Under the pieces are notes generated by a model that saw only the letters and a program-made list of their open reading frames with translations, was not told where the DNA came from and searched no databases. Below are positions 1 through 7,775 of a stretch of DNA of 21,770 bases, in pieces. Both the position numbers and the translations under genes were made by a program. Position 1 is the first letter of the stretch. Each line of letters starts with the position of its first letter. The stretch is from contig JAAZND010000084.1 in assembly GCA_012798485.1 (NCBI GenBank), positions 1 through 21,770 on the forward strand. Reading direction: 5' to 3'. Source of the stretch: Candidatus Beckwithbacteria bacterium (GTDB taxonomy: Bacteria > Patescibacteriota > Microgenomatia > UBA1400 > UBA1449).

Positions 1-1
1 C

Positions 2-103
2 AAAACTCCAACCAACAGAGTTTGTCCAACCCCTTATAGTGTTATCAATATTACTTCCGTTGATAACATTTTTGTCAAATTGGAATTTATTTTGATTCCA
101 CCA
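2..103 (-). other. Open frame continuing past the stop of the Cys-rich gene
   Basis: On the minus strand the frame of the preceding secreted protein stays open for 34 codons after its TAA, up to the window edge. The conceptual residues begin WWNQNKFQFD and include NGSNIDNT and GWTNSVGWSF, which look protein-like. The other two frames of this strand are closed by stops. It may be the rest of a longer secreted protein cut by a nonsense mutation, a separate gene whose start is not visible, or chance. The window edge prevents a decision. Confidence 0.3.
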
Positions 104-445
104 TTAAGAATTAGCGGTATAATCATAACCACTTACTCCTCCTGGGGTATTTGGATATTGAAAATTGCTATTAACACAAATTCCATTTTCACAGGTATAT
201 TGGACATTTCCTTGATTAAGTTTTGAACAGTCAGAATCAATTGTACAAGTGGTAGTTGAAGCGTACATACAAGTGCTGTTTTGACATTTGCCTGTATAAG
301 TTTTTCCATCACTAGAACTGGTAAAAGTACAATCAGAATCAATTGTACAAGTGGTAGCAGCTTGAGTTTTTGAAGACAGCAAAAAAGAAAGATTTAAAAG
401 AAGTAGAAAAATGAATAATAATCTGATAACCGGTTTGAAATTCAT
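104..445 (-). CDS. Small secreted Cys-repeat protein
   Basis: Predicted secreted protein of 113 residues and unknown function. Residues 1-29 form a signal peptide: a basic start, a long Leu/Phe core, and a likely cleavage site after KTQA. The mature part holds two Cys modules, each opening with TCTIDSDC and closing with a Cys-x4-Cys pair (CQNSTC, CENGIC). This pattern suggests small disulfide-linked repeats outside the cell. The module starts are encoded by an exact 25-bp DNA repeat, so the second module arose by recent internal duplication. The ATG at 445 has no clear Shine-Dalgarno. The gene lies downstream of the large cell-wall exoprotein on the same strand, separated by a repeat element, so it may belong to the same surface locus. 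The open frame continues beyond its TAA, so it could be a truncated form of a longer protein. Confidence 0.6.
   Translation of the reverse strand: MNFKPVIRLLFIFLLLLNLSFLLSSKTQAATTCTIDSDCTFTSSSDGKTYTGKCQNSTCMYASTTTCTIDSDCSKLNQGNVQYTCENGICVNSNFQYPNTPGGVSGYDYTANS
231..357. repeat. 25-bp exact direct repeat inside the Cys-rich gene
   Basis: The same 25 bases occur at 231-255 and 333-357, 102 bp apart and in the same reading frame (34 codons). They encode the TCTIDSDC opening of both Cys modules. Perfect identity at DNA level suggests recent duplication or gene conversion. Confidence 0.85.
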
Positions 446-500
446 ATATTAAATTTTACTATAAATTAATTAATTATGTAAGTTTTAGTTTAGTACTTTT

Positions 501-594
501 CCTCCTTGTTAAAGGAGGGCAGGCTGAAAGCCGGGAGGATTTTATAAATCCCTCTGCCTTAACTCTGGTAAGGCGTCTCCCTTTAACAAGGGAG
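501..594. repeat. Multi-hairpin palindromic intergenic repeat
   Basis: A 94-bp element bounded by inverted copies of the same palindromic motif: CCTCCTTGTTAAAGGAGG at 501-518 and CTCCCTTTAACAAGGGAG at 577-594. Between them are three further hairpins: GGCT/AGCC near 522-532, GGATTT/AAATCC near 537-551, and GCCTTA/TAAGGC near 556-573. The layout is that of a REP/MITE-like non-coding repeat. It sits between two minus-strand genes and could also weaken transcription through the gap, but no T-run marks it as a canonical terminator. No open frame of note is present in the 446-617 gap. Confidence 0.65.
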
Positions 595-617
595 AAAATA
601 TAATTCTCTACTTTCTA

Positions 618-3600
618 TTACTTTATCTGATCGTAAATACCGGCATGCCAGAAAACATATTCGCAATAAGTTAAATTGTTAAGTCTTGCAAATCTTTCGC
701 CTTTATGACAGTTTTGGGCGGCAGTCAGACTACTATCATATTTTTCGCCATAATAACTTTTGGAAGCCTTGATAATTTTATCGGTATCATTTAAACTAAT
801 TCCGCCGCCGCCAGCTTTAGTATTCAGCATTCTGGAGCCTACTATCAGAGCATCTTTGAGTGAATAAATATCCATCCCTGGATCAGAATAGCTTTTCCAG
901 GCATTAAAGACATCCAAATTCTTTTTGGCATAATCATTCAACTCTCCATTTTCACAATAACTACTACAGATTGAACCTTTGCTAGAATCACAGTTAATAT
1001 TTTCGCCATTTGTCCCAGCATTGAGAATTTGCATTGGTCCTTGAGCACCACAAGCTGATTGAGATTTACTAGTTGAATTAGGATTTTTATAATATTCTGG
1101 ACTTTCGATAGCCAAAATAGCAGCTATAATAGTTGGGTCAACACCACTAGCTTTGGTAGCTGCAGCAAGTAAAGGAGCAAGCTCTGTTGAGATAGGATCA
1201 GGAGTTCCACTGGGGCTAACTTGATTTTCATAAAGACTAATCAAATTATTGATATTAGTTCCTGAAAAATCACATTTATCAAAACTATCTTGCATTGATA
1301 AAGGGGTTAAAATTTGTTCACTAACACATTTTTTGGTCAGTTGAATACCACCAAGATAAGGATAATAGAGTTCTCCTTCATTAGGAGAAATACTGACCTC
1401 ATTAACTGTTTGTGCATTATAGCCTTCTTTAATAAGAGTATCTTTTAATTGCTCTGCATCTAGCATATTTAGTTCATTTAGAGTTCTAGGAGCTTCACTA
1501 GAATCTTGAGCTTGAGCTAAAAAATTAGTAGTAATTCCCAAAACAGCAGCATCAGAGTTTTCTCCTCCAGCAGCAGTAATAACATACTTAATCCCTGTTT
1601 TGGCATCATTTTTAGGAAAGCTTTTTATTTCACTATGTGGTCTAAAAATATTAAAAAAACCAGTTTCTTTATCGGTAGTATATTGATAAATCTTTTCAAG
1701 ATAAGGAATTTTTAGTCTAACTTCAATTTGTCTTGTCATAGTCACAGTTCCACCTTGTCTAGGACAATTATCTCCGACATATTTAGGAGGACAACAATGA
1801 TCCATGCTTTGATAGACTCCTTCTGGAATAGCAATGCGATAATTTTTGATATAAGCTCTAGCATTAACATTACAGCAGACTTCATCGTTGGGATTAATAT
1901 CTTTGATTGGATCTTCAGCCTCACAAACCTTGTTAATGCCTGAGCCATTGGGAGTACATGGACCAGGGGTTGGTTCTGGAATAGGTGGTGGAGCTACACA
2001 AGTCTCAGTTAAAATCTCGCCTCCTTTACCAATTTCACATTCTTGAGTAAAAGTTTTGGGTACTAAATCTTCTTTTGTTGCTTGACCCCATTGAGTGCCT
2101 TCCGTAATAGACATTTGGATCAAAACTTTTTCTCCCGGCTTGACTATTCCATCAGGAATTTTCCCTGATTGATTAATACCTCCACTGACAGATTCACCAC
2201 TATTGACAACTTTAAGAACCTCAATACCATTGACGGTGACAGTATAATGAAAATGAGCCATATCATAGGCTCCACTGTTTGGGAATTCTGTATTTTTTTC
2301 AAGTTTGGCATTCCAATAATAATCACCATCATTATTTTTAGAGATTCTTAAACTGTTTTTGTACCAGGTTGGTGGAGTAGTTGTACTTGAGCTGTTTTGT
2401 GGTTGTTCTGCCAAAAGCTTAACTTCCTGACTATCGCTTTGAGTATTAGCTTGGGCAAGTAAAACCTCATTATCAATGCCACCAAGGTTTGAAGACTGAT
2501 TCAAAGAAGTAGAATTTTGTGAATCAACAATACTTTGCTGTTTATCAAAAGGAGTTAAGAGTTTAAATAATTCCTGAGTTGATTCATAAACTCCAGCAAG
2601 ATGTGGAAAAGACATTGGATATTGATAAGTAGATTTGGTGGGAGTTGTACCTGCTTCTCCTAAGGTCCCCGGAATATGTTCAATGGTCATAGTGACAATA
2701 CCGGGAGCATCTTCTCGAGAAAACATTGGGATATAAGCCCAAAGTTTACCATAGTCAGTATTTAAATATTTTTTAAGCAGCTCCATATATTTAGCTTCCA
2801 CTCTATTAATACAGCTATGATATTCAGTAGAGCTGTCTGATGCTTGACATTCTTCATATTTGATTTCTGGAGGAAATCGACCAGATCTACCGTTGTAAGC
2901 AAAAGCTTGCTGATTCCATTCGCTCATATAATGACAAATTGCTTCTCCATTTTCACAGTTATTTTTTTGGCAGTCGCAAATATAATAATTGTAGCCTTTT
3001 TTAATCATTTTTTTACGCAAGCCATCTTGAATCTCAACAGGAGCAAGTTTTCGAAAAACTCCTTGTTCCCAGATCAAGTTTTGTTGATCAGTAAGATTAG
3101 TTGGATCATATTTTGTGGTGCGATCTTCTCGGTCATACAAAGAGGTACCTTCAAAATAAGTTCTTAAGTAATTATTCATATCAGGAGAACGATTAGCTTT
3201 ACTTTCTACATTAGTAATATCGCGGTAGCCAGCAAAAGGAACATAAGTAGTATTTTTGGTATCAATTTTAAAATTAGCCCACCAAGTATCATAATAAATG
3301 TAATCAGAAGCATTACAACGATCATCTTCTTCTCCACATTCCCATTTAAATTTTTTTGATAAAGTTGGCTGAGTAGCACATGATTGAGTGGGTTCTTTGA
3401 CTGCCAAACTACAATCTTCACAAGGACTAGGTCTTAAAACACCTTCTGGAGGAAGAGAATCGCCTACTTTACAAGTATAATCCTTGGTAGGAGTGAGACG
3501 AGGTAAACCTAAAGGTTTTAAAAGTTCTGGAGGAATAGCTTTGGTTTTATCAACAACACCTTTCCACCATTCATTCCATCTTAAATCCATAACTGAACCT

Positions 3601-5132
3601 TTATCTCTAATCATGACTAACACATCTTGGCCATTACTAGTACCAAGACTTTGAAAGGCATCAATGGCAACATTCAGTCCTTGAGCCAGACCTTCTTTAT
3701 ACATAGCCAGAAGATCAGCATTAACGTTGATATTACTGAGTGTAAGAGTATAGCCATCAACAATATTACCATTAGCTGTATAGTTGACAGTGATGGAGTG
3801 TTCATCAGCGTATAAAATCATCGCCTGATGGCCATTACTATCAATATTATAGCCAGAAGGTGGAAGCTGAATATTGGTGCCATTGGGGATACTAAAACCA
3901 GTAGCATGAGCTTCTCCCCATTGATCACTAGGAAAATCAAAATTATCAATCATATTCATTTTATAAATACCGGTAATTTTGGGTTTATCTATACCTTCGA
4001 AAAGATTGCTGACATTAGGAAGATTGGTATCTATATCATGAACTTTATCAAAATAATTAAGATCAGCATTATCTACCTTGGTAAAAGTATGAAGATTGGC
4101 ATTGATATTGGGATCATAACTGGTATAGATTTTGTCAGAATTGTTAACCAGCTTCATCACACTTTCAAATTGGGTGCCCCAGAGCCAAGGAGTTCTATCA
4201 GTTATCTCTGGGTTATAAGAGAGAATTGAGGCCATGACAAAATTGGGATCACTCTGCCAAATTGGAAGAACTTTTTGAATAAAATTTAATAATTCAGATT
4301 CATTATAGGTAGCACAATCTGGAACATTAGTAGGGCAATTGCCGTTAGAATTGACAACTCCTGATTCTAAAGCAAAAACTTTTATGTCACTTAATCCTAA
4401 ACTGCTTAAATATTCTCGATAATTGGCAGCATTTAAAGCAGAATCATCATTACATAAAGCACTTCCGCAAGTTTCAAAGTCATATAAAGCAAGAGACATT
4501 CCATAAAATTGATTAAAATATTCAGACCCTAAAGCTTTGATAAAAGATGAAGCATTGGGAGCAGAAATCCCAATCATAGGAGAAAGCATTTCTACGTTAT
4601 CATGTAAAAGACCAGCCTGACTCAATTTGTTCATAAAATAATTGGTATAGTTTTTGACCATGGAAGCTGCAGCAGAATCATTGGGATCAGTGGCTTTACC
4701 AACTCCACCAGTTTCTCTCTCAAAATTAGGTTCATTCCAAGGCATAACATAAATTTTCCCTTCTTTGGTTTGAAGCTGACTAAGAGTCTTCGTCCAGGTA
4801 TCTGCAGTTTTGTAATTAGGGACATTGTCTGGATAGTGAGTACGAAGAGCAATATTAACATCTGGATAATTATTAATTAAATTCTGAATACTGGTGACGT
4901 CAGTGGCATCTTCGGGCATGATCGTGACCCAGCCATTTGGTCCGGCATTGGCTGCAGCATCAGCCCATTCAGTATAATGATCAGTGACATTGGCTCCAAT
5001 AATAGCATTAGATTTTTTAGTTTGCGCTTTTAAAGTTTTTGAGTCATTTTTCAAGTGAAAGAAAGAGAAAGATAAAATAATTAAGCCTAAACAAAAAATA
5101 ATTAGTTTGGCAGGATTTAAGACAAATTTCAT
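618..5132 (-). CDS. Giant membrane-anchored exoprotein: glycosidase-like barrel plus lytic transglycosylase
   Basis: A 1504-residue exported protein with two predicted wall- or glycan-acting domains. Residues 10-26 form an uncleaved-looking membrane anchor. Residues about 43-330 resemble a clan-A glycoside hydrolase TIM barrel: MPWNEPN carries the Asn-Glu-Pro acid/base motif (Glu134) and FALESG supplies a candidate nucleophile (Glu256). The middle (about 350-1300) is Cys-rich (for example Cys553, 570, 573, 584, 598, 605) with Ser/Thr/Gln linkers, and is unrecognised. Residues about 1315-1440 are a lytic transglycosylase (SLT-like) domain, with the catalytic Glu in AILAIES (Glu1343) and a following GAQGPMQI motif. 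ATG at 5132 lies 9 bases after the stop of a VirB2-like pilin gene, so the two are probably cotranscribed. The context suggests a VirB1-like factor opening peptidoglycan for an appendage or secretion machine. The transglycosylase call is firm. The barrel call rests on two motifs and needs structural comparison. Confidence 0.7.
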   Translation of the reverse strand: MKFVLNPAKLIIFCLGLIILSFSFFHLKNDSKTLKAQTKKSNAIIGANVTDHYTEWADAAANAGPNGWVTIMPEDATDVTSIQNLINNYPDVNIALRTHYPDNVPNYKTADTWTKTLSQLQTKEGKIYVMPWNEPNFERETGGVGKATDPNDSAAASMVKNYTNYFMNKLSQAGLLHDNVEMLSPMIGISAPNASSFIKALGSEYFNQFYGMSLALYDFETCGSALCNDDSALNAANYREYLSSLGLSDIKVFALESGVVNSNGNCPTNVPDCATYNESELLNFIQKVLPIWQSDPNFVMASILSYNPEITDRTPWLWGTQFESVMKLVNNSDKIYTSYDPNINANLHTFTKVDNADLNYFDKVHDIDTNLPNVSNLFEGIDKPKITGIYKMNMIDNFDFPSDQWGEAHATGFSIPNGTNIQLPPSGYNIDSNGHQAMILYADEHSITVNYTANGNIVDGYTLTLSNINVNADLLAMYKEGLAQGLNVAIDAFQSLGTSNGQDVLVMIRDKGSVMDLRWNEWWKGVVDKTKAIPPELLKPLGLPRLTPTKDYTCKVGDSLPPEGVLRPSPCEDCSLAVKEPTQSCATQPTLSKKFKWECGEEDDRCNASDYIYYDTWWANFKIDTKNTTYVPFAGYRDITNVESKANRSPDMNNYLRTYFEGTSLYDREDRTTKYDPTNLTDQQNLIWEQGVFRKLAPVEIQDGLRKKMIKKGYNYYICDCQKNNCENGEAICHYMSEWNQQAFAYNGRSGRFPPEIKYEECQASDSSTEYHSCINRVEAKYMELLKKYLNTDYGKLWAYIPMFSREDAPGIVTMTIEHIPGTLGEAGTTPTKSTYQYPMSFPHLAGVYESTQELFKLLTPFDKQQSIVDSQNSTSLNQSSNLGGIDNEVLLAQANTQSDSQEVKLLAEQPQNSSSTTTPPTWYKNSLRISKNNDGDYYWNAKLEKNTEFPNSGAYDMAHFHYTVTVNGIEVLKVVNSGESVSGGINQSGKIPDGIVKPGEKVLIQMSITEGTQWGQATKEDLVPKTFTQECEIGKGGEILTETCVAPPPIPEPTPGPCTPNGSGINKVCEAEDPIKDINPNDEVCCNVNARAYIKNYRIAIPEGVYQSMDHCCPPKYVGDNCPRQGGTVTMTRQIEVRLKIPYLEKIYQYTTDKETGFFNIFRPHSEIKSFPKNDAKTGIKYVITAAGGENSDAAVLGITTNFLAQAQDSSEAPRTLNELNMLDAEQLKDTLIKEGYNAQTVNEVSISPNEGELYYPYLGGIQLTKKCVSEQILTPLSMQDSFDKCDFSGTNINNLISLYENQVSPSGTPDPISTELAPLLAAATKASGVDPTIIAAILAIESPEYYKNPNSTSKSQSACGAQGPMQILNAGTNGENINCDSSKGSICSSYCENGELNDYAKKNLDVFNAWKSYSDPGMDIYSLKDALIVGSRMLNTKAGGGGISLNDTDKIIKASKSYYGEKYDSSLTAAQNCHKGERFARLNNLTYCEYVFWHAGIYDQIK

Positions 5133-5141
5133 ATAAAAAGT

Positions 5142-5516
5142 CTATTGAGTTATAACTTGAAAAGTTGTCACATTAACGCCGGTAATAGTCTGAATGAAAC
5201 TTAAGATCAACCATGCGCTTAGAATTACTAAAAGTCCGATAATAGCCCAAGTAATAATACCAGAACCTTTTTTAGTTTTTTCTGGGTTACCAGCGGCAGT
5301 AAGGATAGTAAAACCACCATATACAAGAAAAACAAAAATAACTACACCGACAAGAGGAATAATGGCTTTTAAAATATTAGTAAAAACTGTTTCTAAATCT
5401 TTAAATCCGGCTGGCTCATTAGCATTGGTCCAGTCAGCAAAAACTTTTTTGCTAGCAAGGAAAAAATAAAAGAAAAAGGAAGAAAAAGTAAAGAAAATTT
5501 TTTTGTTAAGCTTCAT
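5142..5516 (-). CDS. VirB2/TrbC-like pilin paralogue
   Basis: A 124-residue predicted inner-membrane or secreted pilin subunit. The N-terminus is a signal peptide (about 1-27, ending KKVFA). Two hydrophobic helices follow, about 45-72 and 87-112. They are joined by a polar loop with the family pattern YGGFTILTAAGNPEKTKKG. The loop, the spacing and the Gly after the first helix match the other six paralogues here, and the fold resembles VirB2/TrbC-type T4SS pilins. The loop is closest to that of the 8240-8629 protein (AGNPEK against AGNPDK). It lies 9 bases upstream of the giant exoprotein gene and is separated from the previous pilin gene by a terminator, so it probably heads its own two-gene unit. 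No Shine-Dalgarno precedes the ATG. Confidence 0.65.
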   Translation of the reverse strand: MKLNKKIFFTFSSFFFYFFLASKKVFADWTNANEPAGFKDLETVFTNILKAIIPLVGVVIFVFLVYGGFTILTAAGNPEKTKKGSGIITWAIIGLLVILSAWLILSFIQTITGVNVTTFQVITQ

Positions 5517-5583
5517 ATTTTTTATCTTAAAAACTTAGTTAATTAATATCTTTATTTTCTCACAAATAGGCTTTTGAAGCAAT

Positions 5584-5613
5584 AAAAAAATCCCGACTTG
5601 GTCGGGATTTTTT
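5584..5613 (-). terminator. Rho-independent terminator after the major pilin gene
   Basis: Stem ATCCCGAC/GTCGGGAT with a 3-base loop, flanked by an A-run on one side and a T-run on the other, so it could act in both directions. On the minus strand it follows the 5630-6013 gene by about 16 bases and ends in seven T residues. It separates that gene from the next pilin/exoprotein unit. Confidence 0.88.
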
Positions 5614-5629
5614 AGTTTAGTTTTTAGCC

Positions 5630-6013
5630 TTAATTGCCAGCGGCAGAAGGTAAGTTGAGTCCTTTAGTAATATCAATTCCAAGGAAATAACCAACCAATT
5701 GCATGATAGCCCAGGCAGCAGCGACAATGGCAAGACCAATCAAAGCGGCAGTGATTCTTCCTCTAGCTTCTTCATATTTTCCTTTATCTCCTCGAGAAAG
5801 AATCCATTGAATCCCTCCCCAGACAAGAAAGAAAAAGGTAACTAAAGCAGCAATGACCATAGCAGCGGTAATTCCTGAAGTAATTAATTTATCCAAATTG
5901 GAAATACCATAACTTGGTTGACCAATTTTAACTTCTTTTTGAGCAAAGACTGGTTTGACTAAAACTAAAGCAGAAGCTGTGAAAGCTCCTAATCTTGCAA
6001 TTATTTTTTTCAT
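5630..6013 (-). CDS. Putative major VirB2/TrbC-like pilin
   Basis: A 127-residue pilin-like protein. The signal peptide covers about 1-24, ending in KPVFA before QKEVK. Helix 1 is about 44-66 and helix 2 about 85-112, joined by the loop WGGIQWILSRGDKGKYEEARG. The C-terminus is short (GIDITKGLNLPSAAGN). I place the start at the ATG at 6013, not the GTG three codons upstream, because AAGGAAGGTGG ends five bases before that ATG and would be consumed by the longer form. It is the only member of the array with a consensus promoter, a strong ribosome site and a dedicated terminator. That is the signature of a highly made structural subunit, with the other paralogues as minor subunits. Function is inferred from fold and context. 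Confidence 0.68.
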   Translation of the reverse strand: MKKIIARLGAFTASALVLVKPVFAQKEVKIGQPSYGISNLDKLITSGITAAMVIAALVTFFFLVWGGIQWILSRGDKGKYEEARGRITAALIGLAIVAAAWAIMQLVGYFLGIDITKGLNLPSAAGN

Positions 6014-6018
6014 ATTCA

Positions 6019-6029
6019 CCACCTTCCTT
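6019..6029 (-). promoter_or_regulatory. Strong Shine-Dalgarno deciding the major pilin start
   Basis: Minus-strand AAGGAAGGTGG lies five bases before the ATG at 6013. Most genes in the window have no Shine-Dalgarno, so this marks unusually strong initiation and supports the shorter start. Confidence 0.75.
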
Positions 6030-6107
6030 TAAAAATTCAAAATTAAATAAGTTTATTTATAATTTTGAATTTAGTTTAAATTTAGATTTTTGTATTTATA
6101 ATTGTTA

Positions 6108-6136
6108 ATTATACTATGAATGGCTTTTTTTATTAA
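6108..6136 (-). promoter_or_regulatory. Sigma-70-type promoter of the major pilin gene
   Basis: Minus strand: perfect -10 TATAAT at 6113-6108 and a -35 candidate TTAATA at 6136-6131, with a 17-base spacer. Expected start is near 6101, giving a leader of about 88 bases before the ATG at 6013. A nearby TTGACT is 22 bases from the -10, too far to be the partner. Confidence 0.6.
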
Positions 6137-6150
6137 GTCAAGAATAAAAT

Positions 6151-6972
6151 TTATTTACATTTATCAGGATTTTGTTTACAGTAATTAGTCATCCAATCTT
6201 CATTGCTGGGTGCTTTACCGTTTTGTTTCAGATAATCAGCGCTCCACTGTAAATCTTTGTATTCAGACCCAGTAAGAGTTGGAGTATAGCCGTGTTCAGT
6301 TTTGTATTGAGCTTGCCATTCAGCACAAGAATTAAATGGCCAGCAGCTTTGTGAACTAGTTTGTGTACCAGAACTTTTAGTTGTGCTTGTCCCGCTTGCG
6401 GAAGTAGCTTTTTTACTTAAACCTCCAATATTTAAATGCTCCAAATTATTTAAACCAAAGAAATAAAGTACCAAAGTCCAAATAATCCAAGAACAAGCCA
6501 GAGCAGCCAAGCCAATTACTGCAGTAGTCATTTTGCCACGAGCTGAAGCGTAATTTTTTTCTTCTCCTCCGGACAAAATCCAATCAATTCCTCCCCAAAT
6601 AAGATAAACTAAACATAAAATCGCGCCAATAATAAAGATAGCTTCTATACCTAAGCTGACATAATCACCAATATTACTTTTAAAAATTCCGATTTTAGTA
6701 ATTTGTGAACGAATATCTGTAGTGCCTGTATCAGTAGTAGTAGATGTATTATTTCCAGCAGTAGATTTATAATAACCTCTGTCATCGTTGGTACTAGTAT
6801 TGGATTCATAATAACCAGCAGGGTTATTTGCATTAGTATCGGATTGATAGTAACCACCACCATTAGTCTTTTGAGCGTAAAGATTTTGTGGATAAATTAA
6901 AACTAAAGTCAAAAAAAATAGAAAAACAGCAAATAATTTAATTAAACTAGTTAGAAAGTTAAACTTTTTCAT
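6151..6972 (-). CDS. Chimeric pilin: Tyr-Tyr repeats, VirB2-like core, Cys tail
   Basis: A 273-residue member of the pilin-like family with extensions at both ends. Residues 1-33 are a signal peptide (ending NLYAQ). Residues 38-72 hold three tandem 13-residue repeats of the form GYY(Q/E/K)S, with Tyr pairs at 41-42, 54-55 and 67-68, followed by a Thr-rich linker. The family core spans about 103-175: helix 1, the loop WGGIDWILSGGEEKN, then helix 2. After a Ser/Thr linker (185-209), a tail of about 64 residues carries four cysteines (210, 216, 265, 272). The exposed ends suggest a specialised subunit, perhaps a tip adhesin or assembly factor. It starts 4 bases after the preceding paralogue's stop, so it is the last gene of the five-gene unit from 8629. 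The domain identity of the tail is unknown. Confidence 0.6.
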   Translation of the reverse strand: MKKFNFLTSLIKLFAVFLFFLTLVLIYPQNLYAQKTNGGGYYQSDTNANNPAGYYESNTSTNDDRGYYKSTAGNNTSTTTDTGTTDIRSQITKIGIFKSNIGDYVSLGIEAIFIIGAILCLVYLIWGGIDWILSGGEEKNYASARGKMTTAVIGLAALACSWIIWTLVLYFFGLNNLEHLNIGGLSKKATSASGTSTTKSSGTQTSSQSCWPFNSCAEWQAQYKTEHGYTPTLTGSEYKDLQWSADYLKQNGKAPSNEDWMTNYCKQNPDKCK

Positions 6973-6976
6973 ATTA

Positions 6977-7333
6977 TTATTTAGAAATTAAATTAGGCCA
7001 TTGGACATTTAGAATATCAAAGCCAAAGATCCACTCTAGGAAAGTAATGATGGCAAAAGTCATAACTAGAAAAGCCAGCCCCATGACGGCTCCGATCATT
7101 TTGCGACGAGCATTACCAGCTTTTTCTGGATCACCTTCAGCCATAATCCAATCAATGCCTCCCCAGAGAAAATAAAGCAACACTGCTAAGCCACCTAAAA
7201 TGACAAGAGCTTGCCAAAGATTAGCCACAATTCCAGCTAATGGTCCGCCGCTGGAATTTAAAGCTTCTTTTGAACCAAAAGCAGGAACGACTGGATTTTT
7301 TAATTCAAGACTTTGTTTTAAAACATTAATCAT
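6977..7333 (-). CDS. VirB2/TrbC-like pilin paralogue without signal peptide
   Basis: A 118-residue two-helix protein (helix 1 about 36-64, helix 2 about 81-105). The loop WGGIDWIMAEGDPEKAGNAR and the C-terminal GFDILN match the family. I choose the ATG at 7333 over one five codons upstream because it overlaps the upstream TGA as ATGA (7330-7333) and GGGGGG lies 7 bases before it, a clear translational-coupling arrangement. Unlike most paralogues it lacks a cleavable signal peptide. The N-terminus (MINVLKQSLELKNP) is polar, so insertion would depend on the first helix. Confidence 0.62.
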   Translation of the reverse strand: MINVLKQSLELKNPVVPAFGSKEALNSSGGPLAGIVANLWQALVILGGLAVLLYFLWGGIDWIMAEGDPEKAGNARRKMIGAVMGLAFLVMTFAIITFLEWIFGFDILNVQWPNLISK

Positions 7334-7773
7334 TTTGTTGCCCCCCATAAACTAGTTATTAATTTTCCAAGATTAAGAATATCCAGACCTAATACCATAC
7401 TAATAATATAGATTATAGAATAAGCAGAAACAACAATAACAACTCCGATAGCGCCGTTGGTCATTTTACTTTGAGCATTTTTGATTTTGTCACTTTCTCC
7501 TCCAGCAGTAACCCAAGTAAGAGCTCCGATCATAAAATAGATAGTAAAAAATAATCCAGTTAAAATAGTCAAAAAACCAATAATCATAGAAATAGTATTT
7601 TCTAGATATGAAACAGTAGTATCTTGAGTAAAACTGCCACCTTGAGGAGCCAAGTTACTATCTGGACCCTGAATGGTGCCTAATGGCATTTGAGCAAAAG
7701 CTAAACTTTTGAGATTTAAAAATAAGAAAGATAAAATAAGGAAAATTTGGGTTTTAATAAATTTAGTTGTCAT
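7330..7773 (-). CDS. VirB2/TrbC-like pilin paralogue
   Basis: A 147-residue protein with a signal peptide (1-27, ending SLAFA), a short Gly/Pro/Gln-rich mature N-terminus and two helices (about 58-84 and 108-133). They are joined by the loop GALTWVTAGGESDKIKNAQ. It ends with GLDILNLGKL, the C-terminal motif shared with neighbours. Its TGA overlaps the start of the next gene, and its ATG comes two bases after the stop of the previous one, so it is in the middle of a tight operon. Same structural-subunit prediction as its paralogues. Confidence 0.63.
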   Translation of the reverse strand: MTTKFIKTQIFLILSFLFLNLKSLAFAQMPLGTIQGPDSNLAPQGGSFTQDTTVSYLENTISMIIGFLTILTGLFFTIYFMIGALTWVTAGGESDKIKNAQSKMTNGAIGVVIVVSAYSIIYIISMVLGLDILNLGKLITSLWGATK

Positions 7774-7775
7774 AA

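Noticed and set aside
501..594. CRISPR repeat or tRNA
   Set aside because: No regular repeat-spacer pattern, no cloverleaf or T-loop consensus; the hairpins are those of a palindromic repeat element.
3828..4229. 133-codon plus-strand open frame inside the giant exoprotein gene
   Set aside because: Low-complexity Ile-rich translation antisense to a coding region with recognisable domains; no promoter, ribosome site or motif.
6108..6141. TTGACT at 6141-6136 as the -35 of the major pilin promoter
   Set aside because: Its spacing to the perfect TATAAT is 22 bases, too long; TTAATA at 17 bases fits better.
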